Assembly: GCA_029718625.1 (NCBI GenBank)
Contig: CM056377.1
Location: 99,963,743-100,027,742 of the forward strand
Origin: Synaphobranchus kaupii
Lineage: Eukaryota > Chordata > Actinopteri > Anguilliformes > Synaphobranchidae
Length of the DNA stretch: 64,000 bases
Direction: 5' to 3'
The position numbers were made by a program, and so were the translations under genes. Position 1 is the first letter of the stretch; every line of letters starts with the position of its first letter. Positions 14,124-26,714 of this stretch are shown here, piece by piece. The notes beneath the pieces are model-generated. The model saw only the letters and a program-made list of their open reading frames with translations. It was not told the DNA's origin and made no database searches.

Positions 14124-14410
14124 CGGGGTGCCCGCTGAACACCTGCCTCCACTTAACCCCGCTGAGGCTTTCTGCTTGAGCTGGCTCTTTCAGCCAGAGG
14201 CTCCTCCTCGCACACTGCGCCTTGCTTCACAATATCTCACCCCGCGTCCCGCAGGCTCTGGGGCGGCGGCCCCTCCGCTCCCCAAACAACGTGACAGCTG
14301 GGGGCTTCAGCAAAAGAGGGGACAAGGCAGTTCTGTCTCCAAGAGCCTACCCCACCCCCCCTCCCCCAGCAACCCCTGCAACTTCCATCCCCACCGTCCT
14401 CAATTCATGT

Positions 14411-14422
14411 CCCCCCCCCCCC
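14411..14422. repeat. Poly-C tract (12)
   Basis: A run of 12 C followed by another C-rich run (CCACCCCCACC). It is a simple mononucleotide repeat likely to vary in length. Confidence 0.9.
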
Positions 14423-15869
14423 ACCCCCACCGGTCGTCATGCCGATCAAGCGCCTCTGTTAGGTCAAGAGTTATTCACATGGCACTATAGGGAACGTGGG
14501 GCGCTTCTATTCAGGGTCCACCGCAGGCCCCCTTTCCACACGGCTCATAACAGGCCGCCCCTTCACCGCGGACGCAGCGTGGTGCTCCCGCGGTAATCCT
14601 GGCCCCTCCCCTTATTTATGGCTTCCTAAATATGATGAATTCCTCGCCCTCTCCCCGGCTAATGGTCTACGGAGGAGATCTGTCTTAGCAGGGGCGTTGT
14701 GCTCCCCGGCATCAGGGAGACGCAAGGGGCCTGTTTAATGCACTGTCAAAGACGACACTAGGCAGACATTATGAGCTGGCTATTTTGCCCTCTTGTTTGG
14801 ATGTACTTCTCCTACTTCTACACGCAAAAGAACTTGGCCTCCAAATAAACGGCGCATTATTGAAAGTTAACAACGTAGACCTAATAAACAGATCCATTTT
14901 GCCCTCAAACCCCAAACGGCAATGCCTTTCCGCTAACGGAAATAATCAGTCAAGGCTTTGCTACTGAACCATGCTCACAAAAGTGCTCTATTTGTTCAAA
15001 CAAGGTTCTAAAAATAGGATGGCGATCTTTCTGATTTGAAAGGCTTAATGGAAAGAAGTACTCCATTACTATGACTTATGACTGTAAAATAAAACTATTT
15101 TGGAAAATGTGCAAATGTGGGGTTTCAACTCGTAAAATGATCAAAATAGTCATCTTTAGTTTTCACCACAGTTTTGTCAAACAATTTACCTTCAGAAAAT
15201 CAAGCCAAATCCAGCGTTTGCAGTCTTCTCTGATTAGGTACACAAGTCAAATCCTGTGGTGCAGTCTTGTTAAAGCCTAAAATTACCATTATTCCTTACA
15301 TTCTAATGCGTTTTCCTGCATACTTGATCACTGGCAACATGTTTCTGCAGCACAAGGGTCTACTGGCAGATGCATTTGATGGATGTGTAACCCCCTTCGT
15401 GGTTTTAAAAGTGCCGTCTGCCACCCATAACCACTCTGCACGTTTCTGTTTATTCACCAGCAGTTGGTATGAGAAACAGAAATCCTATGACTGTAAGGGG
15501 AGGAAAGGCAGAAAACTATCCACATCCTTCCTGCGATCCCAGCTTTAATAGACAAAGACTTCTTAAAATAACTTGGACTAAGGTCCCTATATTCTGCGCT
15601 GGAAAAAAATACATGGAGGGAACATGCCGTCTGCGAAAGGCCACCATTCAAAACAGGCAGAGGAGTGTGAAAACACAACCCCCGAGTGGGCCTGTCACGG
15701 TTATTTTAGGAAGCTGGAGTGACGGTGCTGTTCCTGCATGGGGTGACAGTGCCGACTGGGGCACGACAGGGCACAAAGGAAGCCATGACACTCCACTGGA
15801 CCTCCTTTCAGGACTTCCAAGACCCTCCTCCCACTCCACCAGGTCTTGGGTCACGCCCATCCACCCGCA

Positions 15870-15891
15870 CCCCCCCCCCCCCCCCCCCCCC
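15870..15891. repeat. Poly-C tract (about 21) and C-rich flank
   Basis: A run of about 21 C within a CCCC/CACC-rich stretch (15858-15915). Proline/glycine-rich open frames across it come from the homopolymer and are not genes. Confidence 0.95.
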
Positions 15892-17639
15892 ACCGCCACA
15901 CCCCCCCCGTCCCCGCTTGCTTCGAAGGATTCGCTGCCTTGTGGCCCATGCTTCCCCCTTCACAGCTCACTAGGGCAAGAAGGCCAGGTTTTGCCTCTGT
16001 GACCCGGAGAGCTCTGCATAAGCTCGCACTTGGGAACAACTGCTCGCGTTCATTGCCAAGCCTGGAAATACTGGAAGCTTGTTTGATAGTTACCTTTCAT
16101 GCTTTCACCATCACTTTAAACGTTGCTACTATAGCTACTGATATTCTAAAAGTGGTAAAAATGCTACTTATTACTGGAGCTAATATATTCCCGAGGTTTG
16201 AATGCTTCGCTCAAACACAGATTGTTTTTGGCTCTGCTTTCTGGGGAAGAGCTGAAAATGACCCAAGAAGCAATTTTAATGAAGGTTATAAATAAAAAAG
16301 GAACAAATGCAGTTATTCTAAAGCCTGCAATGGATGAACCGGTGAGTTACCATGATTTTAGGCACCTCCATTGTCCTTCAGTGTTTACTCACAAGTTATT
16401 TTGCCATGTAGAAAGAAACATACAAACAATTACTGGACGTGCCCTTGAGACAGCACTCTTGCCCAAGTGAAACTTGCAGCTGGGAATACTTTCCCTGTGA
16501 TTGAGCCTACTGCAGACTGCTACACAAGAAAATGGTCTCTTCCAGATGTTATGGGACTACAAGCTCTCCTCCTCATTTTGAAACACTGGCTGGGTATTTA
16601 GACTTTGACTGTCCTCTCTATTCATAAAAAAACGGTCTTCACCTTAAAAATTAATATGACATTCAGACTCAAAATGAAAGGGTTGAAAATGTGGTGGAGG
16701 TCACTACTAAGCCAAGTTATTTATGTTAGTTATTTATTTTGTTATTTAAACACACCACAGGCCGAATCGCAAAACGAAGACTTCAAAGTGACCTGCCCAT
16801 GAAAAGCATAAGGCACTAGTGTTTATCTACATTAGAGGGAGGCAAGGAAGTATTATGGGTAGTAACATTGACTCAGTCTACATTCCGAGTACTATTTCAC
16901 CAATCTCTGTCCTCAGTGAAACCACTACTAATTGTTTTCACATTACAAAGCAACCAGCCAATTTTGGCTCTTGATTTATTTCCAGGACCACCTTTAAGAC
17001 TTGCATTGCACGGTCTGCTACTTTCTCATTTCCAAGAAAAGAAAAAAATTCTTCATCATATATTTATAATTGCACAAAATACTTTTGGCTACAACATTTC
17101 ACTGCACCATACACATAAAAGTGCATTCACCCATGCAAACTTTCCACATAAGATATCCGTTTAACCAATTTTTTTATTTGCATGCAGTTTAAAAACTGTA
17201 TTTTAAATAGGGAGCTGAAGTCTATTTGGAGGACTTGGGGAAAACTCTGATTCAGCCACTAAAAGCCTTTAGAAACCCATAAAAGAAAATCATATAAATG
17301 ACAACATCAAAATAATTTGGTAAATGGGCAAGCTCCTCTAGCATGTCACTACTTACAGACATGCTGTCATTAAATTCAGATGATAAATTATGGATATTAC
17401 TCATTTCAAAATTAGTCAAATTTGATCTCTGCTTCTTTATAACAAACATACGAGCAAACCATCCATATTTCAGGAAGCATAGCATTGCCTGTCATGTCAA
17501 TTAAGGAAAAACACAACACATGACAAAATGATTATAATCAAATCAAAGCGTTTGCTTGAAGACAGAAAATAATAACCTTAAGAAACCGCAGATGTGGTGA
17601 TACCGTTAACCTCAATGTGCACCGTTGAGACGGGGAACA

Positions 17640-18130
17640 GCACGGCCAGGTGTGGAACCGCCGAAGCCCTACTGTAATTAATTTCAGAAGGTTTCACTCT
17701 TTCAAGTCACGGGGCGGCGATCAATTTTCAGATGGGAGCCGCATCGGACTTCGCTCCCCGCTTCCTTTGTGAGAACGGGACCCGGACGCCAGAGGAGAGA
17801 CGCACGCGGACATGTTTCAACCGCGAGCGGCGGCCTTTCCATCGCCTCCTAATTTGTTTAAAGAGAAAACAAAGCGAGGCGGCGCGGCGAGCCGAGGAGA
17901 CGGCGGGCGGGGGTAAACACGGCCTTGTTAGGAAAACGCTTCCAGCGCCGGAGCCCCTCCGCTACACGGCCCGCGCGCGGGGGGCGGCTTGGCGGCGAAC
18001 GTGACCCGCGCGGCTACACAAACGCCAAGATCCCGTCCGAGTGAGTTCGCCGGGTCGACAAACAAACGCGGGCGCAACCGGAGGCTAGTGCGAACGTAGC
18101 AGCCCGTCGCCAGCGATGAGCCAAACGGCA
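17640..18130. promoter_or_regulatory. CpG island without a visible gene
   Basis: This is the strongest CpG concentration in the window: GCGGCGCGGCGAGCC near 17880, CGCGCGCGGGG near 17970 and GACCCGCGCGGC near 18003. Sequence on both sides is AT-rich. Vertebrate islands of this kind are typically promoters. Open frames on both strands here are low-complexity Arg/Ala/Pro-rich and match nothing recognised. It ends against a 22-base poly-G run. Candidates are an alternative ror1 promoter, an enhancer or a non-coding RNA start. Confidence 0.5.
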
Positions 18131-18160
18131 CGGGAGGGGGGACGCAACACGCAACAGCTC

Positions 18161-18182
18161 GGGGGGGGGGGGGGGGGGGGGG
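18161..18182. repeat. Poly-G tract (22)
   Basis: An uninterrupted run of 22 G at the edge of the CpG island. It is a G-quadruplex-prone and length-unstable sequence. Confidence 0.97.
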
Positions 18183-21100
18183 TTTAAAATGAGCTAAATG
18201 TCAATTTATTAGAAGAAGATAATCACAGTTTCCTGGGGTGGATAAACACTGAAATTGAACCCTGACAGAGGTAAGAAAATGGCAGGCTTTACACAAGCCC
18301 TTGACGAAAGGAAAATAATAAAAGTCCGGCCATGGTGGAGTAGGCTTAGCGCTTGGACCGGTAATAAAGCGGTAATGAATCATCCTGAATGTCCTCTGCG
18401 GGAAAGGTAATTATTTCAAATTACCAGTCGAACACGGCATTTCAGAAATACTCCAAACGGGCAGGACAGTCAAGTCCTTGGAAAACGTCGCTAGTCGTAA
18501 CATCTGTACAAACAACTGAGATGTGTACAAGACGCGGAAAAAGAGTGAGATTTTTGTCAAAAAGAAATGTTGGCCGAGAAAGCAGCACATCTTGAGGCTT
18601 TGATAAGACAAAGAGGGAGGATTTTCTTTTGGGATAATTCATATCATAAATTAGAAAGATGTGAAAAGCTGAGAGGAGTTAAAGCTGAGAAGGCCTACAT
18701 GAGCAGGTTTGTAGACCATTTGAGCACAAGCCTCCTTGGCACCTCTTTTTCAGGAGGTATAGAGTACGGCATGGCAATAGGCACAGGTCCTGCTGCATTC
18801 CTCCCTCAGTTATTTAATGGCCACCCAGCTGGACTTAACACTTGAGGCAGTATCCCACTTAGGTAATCACCGCCAAATATCCCATCACGGTACCACACTA
18901 TCAGGAAGCACATACAGACCATAAATTCAAACAGAGATAAGGGGAAAAAGAATTACAGCACGGCCAGCTTAGTTTACAGTAAACCAGTTTGGGGTCGGAT
19001 TCCAAACTTAACACCACGCCCAGGGCCCTGCATGGCAGATGGACCATCTCCGACAGGAGAATATTTCTCTCAACTATTTAGTAGACAGCCCGTGTTGAAA
19101 CAAAGACAGAGGGGAGAAGGAAGAGACAAATGCGTGCTCAGAACCTGCTCATTAACTGACCCGTTGGTGGTTATATAGGAGATTAACGTCTGAACTTTGC
19201 CCGGCGTGCCTAGCAGAGTTGTTTTTAACGGACGAATCTACATTTGTACATGTGGTTCATCTTCCCAATGTAATTTTCTGGCTCGCCGTGCTCTTTTATC
19301 CCCCGGGTACCTCACATGCACATCTCATTTCATGCTTGTGAGGAATTAAGGAATTAAGGGCCAGTGAAGCCGCTAAAGGAGAATCCATTAATTCAGCAGA
19401 GTGTTTTTTCCCTCCACAGGCCTCCGTAGAGTCTGAAACGAAGCGCTCCTACTGGCCGTGCGGTTTCATTTCCTGTCCACGGTGAAACCGACGCTCTCAC
19501 AGAAAGCAACACAGACGCCGAACATACCAATAACTTAACTTGGTGTTGGTCTGGGTCCAACTGCACAAAAAATATAAAATATATATATTGGTGCCAGTGT
19601 TGATAAACATCCAAAAGGAAATTAAATAACTGTTAGTGGAAATATGAAAAGCTCGTTCAGCGGGCAAACTTAATTTTCCCCTCAACGCTCCACAGAATTT
19701 TATCCTTTTTTAATAGATTCCATTGAGGTCAGGGGCATTCCGCATCCCGCAGAATACATTTTTCATATAACGTGCACCTTTTTGGATTCCTGCTTGCCCA
19801 CATTAGTGGAGCCCCGTTATACACCTTTGCATAGAGGGCATATCATGTTAAGCTAAACCACGCACCAGTTCATGCTCAGATCTGGGACACGGTGCGACCA
19901 TGGAATGGAGGCAGCGGGAGCCGGGCGTCTGTGTGTACACAAGGCTTCAGCGCTGGGGTCTGGAAGGAGAAATATCACTCCCGACGTGAACGTACAACGC
20001 TATTCCACATGGCCATCTATCCCACCAGCTGAGAAAAATTAAACATACACAAATCAAAGATTTAATGGTTAATACATCAACTCTGCGCCACAGCCGAGCC
20101 TTCATAGCGCCCGTGTGGAGCGGCACCTCCACTTCCCTTCCCGCTGTGCTCCTGAGACAGGGCTCCTCTCTCTGGGGTGCAGTAGGCCTTTCATGGTGCG
20201 GCCTTTCACCGAGAGAAGCCTCTGCTCTGGCTCTGTATGTGGGCAGTACTTTCCCTCTGTCTGCTCGCGGGAGGAAATAGACTACTGATCGTCGGGAGCT
20301 TTGGCTAACGATCACAAGAGAATTAAGAAAAAGGAGCCTTTTATTTTTTAATTCCATGGTCACTGTGGTGGAGCAGTCATGCCTCCCCACCACAGAGCTG
20401 GAGATGGAGCAACAACAGGCTTGTATAATTAATTCCTCAAAAAGCATTTATTACAGATAATTAACTGACCAGTCTACCTTATTTAAAAATCATATAAAGT
20501 CATTAAGGCAATGTAAAAGGCACACTAAGAAGCCAGTGAAACTCACTCAACTTCTTGTACAGTTAGGCTACAACCTAAAATAGTGCAAAAATGTTGCGTT
20601 TCTTTAAGGTGTTAAAATACAGTTAATTCGCTAAATCTGCATACTCTACAGAAGTACTTTATCAATAATAACAATAATAAACTCAACATAACTACTGGAG
20701 CCAAACAAAATTTGAGGAATGGTGGATGATTGGGTTTGACTTGACTGCAGTTGCTCTTTGAAGTACTGAACCAAGCCTCAACTACAAAGCACAATGCTGA
20801 AATGCTAGCCGGCACAGCCTGTTTATACGACATGTGGATCGCAACATACAGTGCAAAGCTCAGTAGCTGAACTCGGCTTGTTAAACTACTGGGCTTAACC
20901 TAAACCTCTTTAGGAGAACTAATCTTCAAAGGCCAAAGAATTCCTAGCCCTCAACCTACAACAGGATTAAAGTCTCTATGGTTACTGATAGTAATTACCA
21001 ACCAATAAAGTACAAGAAAGTAAAACACACTTTTGTATGTTAAATAAACAACACCGGATAGGTGGAGCATTCCCAAACAGCTTAGTGTCCAAGAAAAGCC

Positions 21101-21377
21101 TATATTACCACCAATCAGATGCAGCCTTACTCCCTGAGTGGGAGAGTCCTATGTACAGTCTGTAAAGGCCAGTGGAGCTCAACCATTTGGTTTTCCTTCT
21201 TTACATCTTAGCTCATCCTCGATGTATAAATAACTGAGCTGGGACTGGAAAAATGACATGAACCCCAAATACCCCACCTCCCCGATGGCGGCAGCTGGTA
21301 ATAAGGAAACGTCAAGTTAAAATTTCACTGCATTAGAAACAAATCATTAGACGCCTGTAAAATTTAATTTCCTGCAA

Positions 21378-21494
21378 TTGAAACCGCCCTGCTGTAACAC
21401 AGTACTGCGGGGAAGCTTGAAACCGCCCTGCTGTAACGCAGTACTGCGGGGAAGCTTGAAACCGCCCTGCTGTAACACAGTACTGCGGGGAAGC
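21378..21494. repeat. 39-bp tandem repeat, three copies
   Basis: Three head-to-tail copies of a 39-base unit starting TTGAAACCGCCCTGCTGTAA. Copies 1 and 3 are identical; copy 2 differs by one base (ACGCAG for ACACAG). Each unit contains the palindrome CAGTACTG or its one-base variant. There are no open-frame implications. Confidence 0.97.
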
Positions 21495-24400
21495 TAGTTA
21501 AAAAGGCGCTTTTCCCATTTGCAGAGTGTTAATTCCTTTCGGCACAAGCTTGCTTAGTAAGTGCTTCCACAACAGGTCCGAGAAGATGAACTCAATCAAA
21601 TTCCCGATACAGCTCCTGATATGACATCAGACTAAAGCATATCTTGTCACTGTCAGGTCTTGTCAACAGTGTAAATTATGACCCAAGTGAATTGAACCAT
21701 GTAAAGAAGTTATCTCCGCTACACATGACACAGTCTGCCTTGGGGTGAGATTTTGGCGGGCTCATCTATGTGTTACACTGTATAAAAAAGCCTATAAAAA
21801 AAAAGAACGGTGATCACTGAGATCAGGCCTTCCTGTTACAAGCAGCTCCCCACCGTGTCACTGAATTATTAGAAGTAATGAAATTACATGTTTTATCATC
21901 TGGGACACAAACTCTTCCATCGGGTTGCAAAGGCTCTTGGGTGTTTATTTCACTGTCCAGCGCAGGCAGCTCAATCACTATATTTAGGCCATTTTTCTGT
22001 GCTGCAGAGTGGACAAAAAGTAACAAAATCAACTCTGCCTCATTCATGGTGAACAAGTTGTTTCTGTTGTATCTTAGATTGTTTACACCCTACTCATCTA
22101 TTATTTATGTACAGTATGTACTCATGCTGCAAATGAGAAGGCAGAATGGAAGTTTCCGGAACAAGGCTGAAGTTTTAGAGGAAAAAGTAAAAGCCAGGAG
22201 AGTGCCGACTGCTGACGACAAACTTGAACCTTAAGGACTCATCCATCCGCTGCTTTACGCATGTTTACTGTTCGTTCAGCGGGGTACAAGCAAACACGCA
22301 TGCAAATGCAAGGCTTACCCTGCCAATCATCTGAAATAAAACCACCGGCCAACTGGAGTGCACAAGCCAAGAGCAGCCCGGGTACAGCAGACTGCTTGTG
22401 AGGAAGGTATCCTCAAAGAGCTCATGGAAAACACCGGGGGAAAAAGTGTGAGCCAAAGCTTTCCCTTCAAAGACCCATTCACCATCTTGTGTGCTTGTGG
22501 GATTGCACTTTGGTCAAATATCCGCAGTCCGGAATGCGCACGGACCATCTGATGGACCAACGTAAGAAATGGCTATTGGTGCATTTCTAGCTTCGGAGGA
22601 AGAATTTCAAAGGCATCGTTTCTAAGGAAGATAGTTACAATTCATGCAGCCATCTAAATAAATGATTCCTCATCCATGAGAGAACCTACTAAAAGCTGTG
22701 CTGACTGATAGGTCGCATATACTTTCATTTTAAAATAAATTTTTGGCCGAAAACTCCGTAAAGGTTAGGTATTTATTAGCTCTCAGGGAGGGTGGCAGTT
22801 TACAAAGGCCTAATTGTGGCCAGGGAAAGATTTGCCAATATTCATGCAATAGGGTTTCTTAAGCCCTTGATGCAATGCAAACAGGCATTAAAGATTTACA
22901 CTGACACCTTTACTGCAGAATTTAAAAAGCCATGTTTCATCCTGGCTCCTGTAATGAGAAATGTAGCATGATTTCTTACTACCAACTTAAATGTTACCAT
23001 GGGGGAAAAAAAGACATTCTAGCTGCTGAATGTGATTTTTTAATTTGGGGGGGTAATTTGATGAGCCTTAGTAAATTCCGACACAATTTATTATAGTTGT
23101 ACATTGTTTCTCAAATTAACTCAAAAGCCCCATGTGTATGATGATTCATATCTCCTGCACACGATTTTAACTAGCAACTGAATTTACTGAAGGAATATCG
23201 GTAAAAAGAACTACCGACACCATGAACTTCCCTAATGACTGAGGTGAAAACATTATAGTCTTCTTTAGATAGATTCAACTTTAACAAGGAGGAAAAATAA
23301 ACTTCAAATCATTGGAAGCCTTATTCTTACACAGGCAGGCAGACATGCGCATGCACGCACGCACGAATCATCCAAAATTGAATGAAATGAAACGTGGAAG
23401 ATGCCACACAGAGCTCTTTTATGGTTTCATGATTAGTTTGTGTCCCTATAGAATATGGTTCATATTCACACACCTTCACTTCCCCACTTTCATGGTTTCT
23501 TATGTTGACTGTAATAACAGGAACAGGGTCTCTATGGCCGCCTTATTTAAGCAGTGAAAAAATTGTAGCAAATGTTCCTGGACTGAGGCTCAGTTTACCA
23601 ATGAGTTTTGCTTCCATTTACATTATTCGCTCAACAATAATAAATGAATACAAACTCTTTTAGATTAATGTGAGCGACTGATAAAAAAATGTATAATTTC
23701 AAGTGGTAAAGAGTCATCTGATTTTGGATGATCACAAAATCTGATTCTGTTGCCTCTTGTATTTCTTGTATTTTCTTTTCTTAATAAAAATTGATTGCCT
23801 TGAACCATTTGGTAGGGCGGCGTATCTCTTCAAGTGTTCACTGGTCTTTAAATTTTAAGTTAAACAGTTTTTTTACTCCTTTTAATTGAGTTATAATTAC
23901 ATCTTCCATTTTTAAGGTTGAGACTACTCCATTAACTAAGTAAAATTGCATGCAGATTACAGTGTGGAAGATCACTCATTCTGCACTACAGAGCAGAATC
24001 TAAAAGCGGACTAAAATAACCTCTGCCTTTAGCATCTAAGATTCATCAATTAATTGTCAACCTTGCCGTTTTTGAGCTGATCTTTAAAAAAAATTCAAAA
24101 AATGAACAGCCCCAGCGTATTGGCTGTGCCTTCCTCGGAGGCTTATTCAAACTTTAGTGTCCCTAGTGGTAATACGTTGTTACTGCAGTATTGATTCAGT
24201 AAGCGAGTCAGTGAGTTAGGGACACCACCATTTCTGGGACTTCTTTTTCCATTAACAGGCCAAAAATAAATAGCACCAGTAAAACAAAGCCTGGAGCAAG
24301 ACATTCCAAGTCTGACAGGGGGACGATTTATAAGACCCCATTTATACAGCAAAATTATAGTGCTTATGATTGTGATATCAAGGATGTCAAGGCAACAGGT

Positions 24401-26714
24401 AGGCAAACTGAACTACTTAATAGTCTGCAATGATAATAAAATACAGACAGTATTCTGCAATGCTGTTCTAGCTCAGTAATGATAGTTTTTAGTACCTACC
24501 ACTGACAGATGCTATATTACACAAATTAACCATGAAGCAGAATGGAGAAATTCACTAAGAAGCAACTTTGTGCAAAATGCAAATCTGGCACAGCACATGG
24601 CTGCTGGATTCAATACATTGTCTATAGATCCAACCTAATCTTTGTCATTAAAGCTTATATTTGATCTAGCACAATAATAAATTGCACAAGTATACTTTAA
24701 AATATGCTTGGTGTCTTTCAAGACAGTTTTATTAAATTTGGCTGGAAAATAACTTAAATGACCTAGCCGATAATTGACTTCATGTGTAAAGACTCATATA
24801 CAATTGGTTTTAAAAGAAAATTTAAAAACATATTGTAAAGTGCTTGATCAATTATACTTCTGACTGAATGTGACAATGTAAGTTTAAACAAATGTGCCAT
24901 GAAAGTAATTGTGGCAGTGAATGTTTCGCAGATGAAAAAGTACATTCCTAAATGTTTACGATGTTTTATTTTATTTTTTCACGATATGAAGGTTAATTCT
25001 TGTGTGACTGTGGCATGATTATTTAACATGGGTTCAGTGAGAGCTCAGAGGTATGAGAAGCTCCCAAAGAAGGTAAAGTGGCTTTAATATCAACATTATG
25101 TCTGGTTGAAGGCTTCACTGAACGGCTCCAACCCAATGATTTATTGTCTTTGTGCTGTTATCAAATTGAAAAACTGTCATGGCAGAATGCTGTTTCCACT
25201 TCCAGAAGTATAACATTAAGTTGTTATTTGGCGTTCTCTTTTCAGCACTATCGCAAAACTAACATTTCAACCATGTAAAGACATTTAGTTACATTTGTAT
25301 TATTTGTACCTTCTGTTTATAAGAGCATCCAGACATCAAACACCACAAACATAATTCATGACTCCTGGAAAGCTGACAAAAGCTTTGTTTTACTCTGGAA
25401 CTCATCCATTAAATACTTTGATGTATTCCGTTATTGGACAGCATTGACCAAAGGCTTACTGATAGACCTGTTATATTTAAAGGACCAATTAAAGCAAATA
25501 TCACAAAATCAATCATAACATTCATCTGAATGAAAAATACTGAAAAGCCCAGTCATTATAAAGATGGGAAGCCATGTTAAAATATAATCTTCAAAAATAC
25601 TGCACCTCTTCTTCAGGCAAGTCATGTTAAAATGGTGCAAGAAGATGTTTGTGCGTAATAATTCACAGGTTAAATGTAAGAAAGAGAATGGCTTTGGGTT
25701 GGATCAAAAGATGACTTCTGGCCACAGCTTGAGCTGAAAGGCTAATGTCAAGATAGCCCTAATATTAACCATACAATGCAACATGAAACGCCTTTGTGGA
25801 ACCTCAGTAAGAACGTAGAAACCTTGTATTTCAATGCAGGTCTTTACGCCTGATACGGCCATATTGTGAAGAAAGTATTGAACCTGGCCTGAAAGTGCAG
25901 GTGTAGCCTACAGCTCGTGCCACCCTAATCTTTAAAATTGTTCCGCCTTTAAAGCATGACCTGCTGTTGTAAGGTCTTCTTTTGCTATGCATAGAAATCT
26001 ATATTTTGCTATGATGCTTCTTTTCCGCCTCAGTCGAATTACTTTCATTACACAAGCTCTGCAATAGTATGAAAAACGAAGAGTGTGTTTAAACGGGACT
26101 TTTTTTTTTGGAATTTATACGGTTACATTAACCCACTCATAACATCATACACTTAATAATCTGTTCATATTTATTTTAGAATATGAACCGGATGGTGATT
26201 AGACGAAGCACATTCTTGTTCTAGAGTAATTGATAAAATGTTTTAAGGGCAAAGAACAGATACATTTTTACTTAATTTTAAGAGAAAAATTATATTGTCG
26301 AAGGTTTTCACCGCAAAGTGTCCTATCATCATATGATATCAAATGCTGTATTTACTTTGTATCCATGAAGCATTCCACACAATGGACTTCCAGCTGAGAG
26401 GGGTGAAATTGTGAGCTCCGCTATCATCGCTTTTAAAGAGTGCCATTGTCTCTGCATTGAGGTGCAAATTAAATCTCTGTTTAAATTTGGTTTAGTAAAA
26501 AGACGATCAATTAAGATACCATTCTAACAGCACATAGCTTCCTCAGATTAGGAGACCTTTTGACCAACACTTTGTGAAGTAGACATTATTTCATTATTTT
26601 CATCTATGAGTGACTATACATTTCATTTAACATATGCTTAGCAACACAGATCAGTTTCTTAATTTCCATTTAATTCTACATGTATAAAAAAACACCAAGA
26701 CGAATATAAAGCAT

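Larger units (their letters stand above)
13125..14720. promoter_or_regulatory. CpG-rich interval, no exon recognised
   Basis: The sequence changes from AT-rich to GC-rich with frequent CpG (for example CGCGGCCGCGC near 13195, and clusters at 13330-13390, 13640-13740 and 14040-14130). In vertebrates such blocks usually mark promoters or strong enhancers. A dense group of CRE-type half-sites lies at 14074-14123 and a CArG-like CCTTATTTATGG at about 14608. No coding exon or splice pair was recognised on either strand. It may be an internal promoter or enhancer of ror1 or the start of a non-coding RNA; the function is inferred only. Confidence 0.45.

Noticed and set aside
15469..16295. Proline-rich frames of 149-177 residues
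   Set aside because: They run through the poly-C tract; the rest has no recognisable domain.
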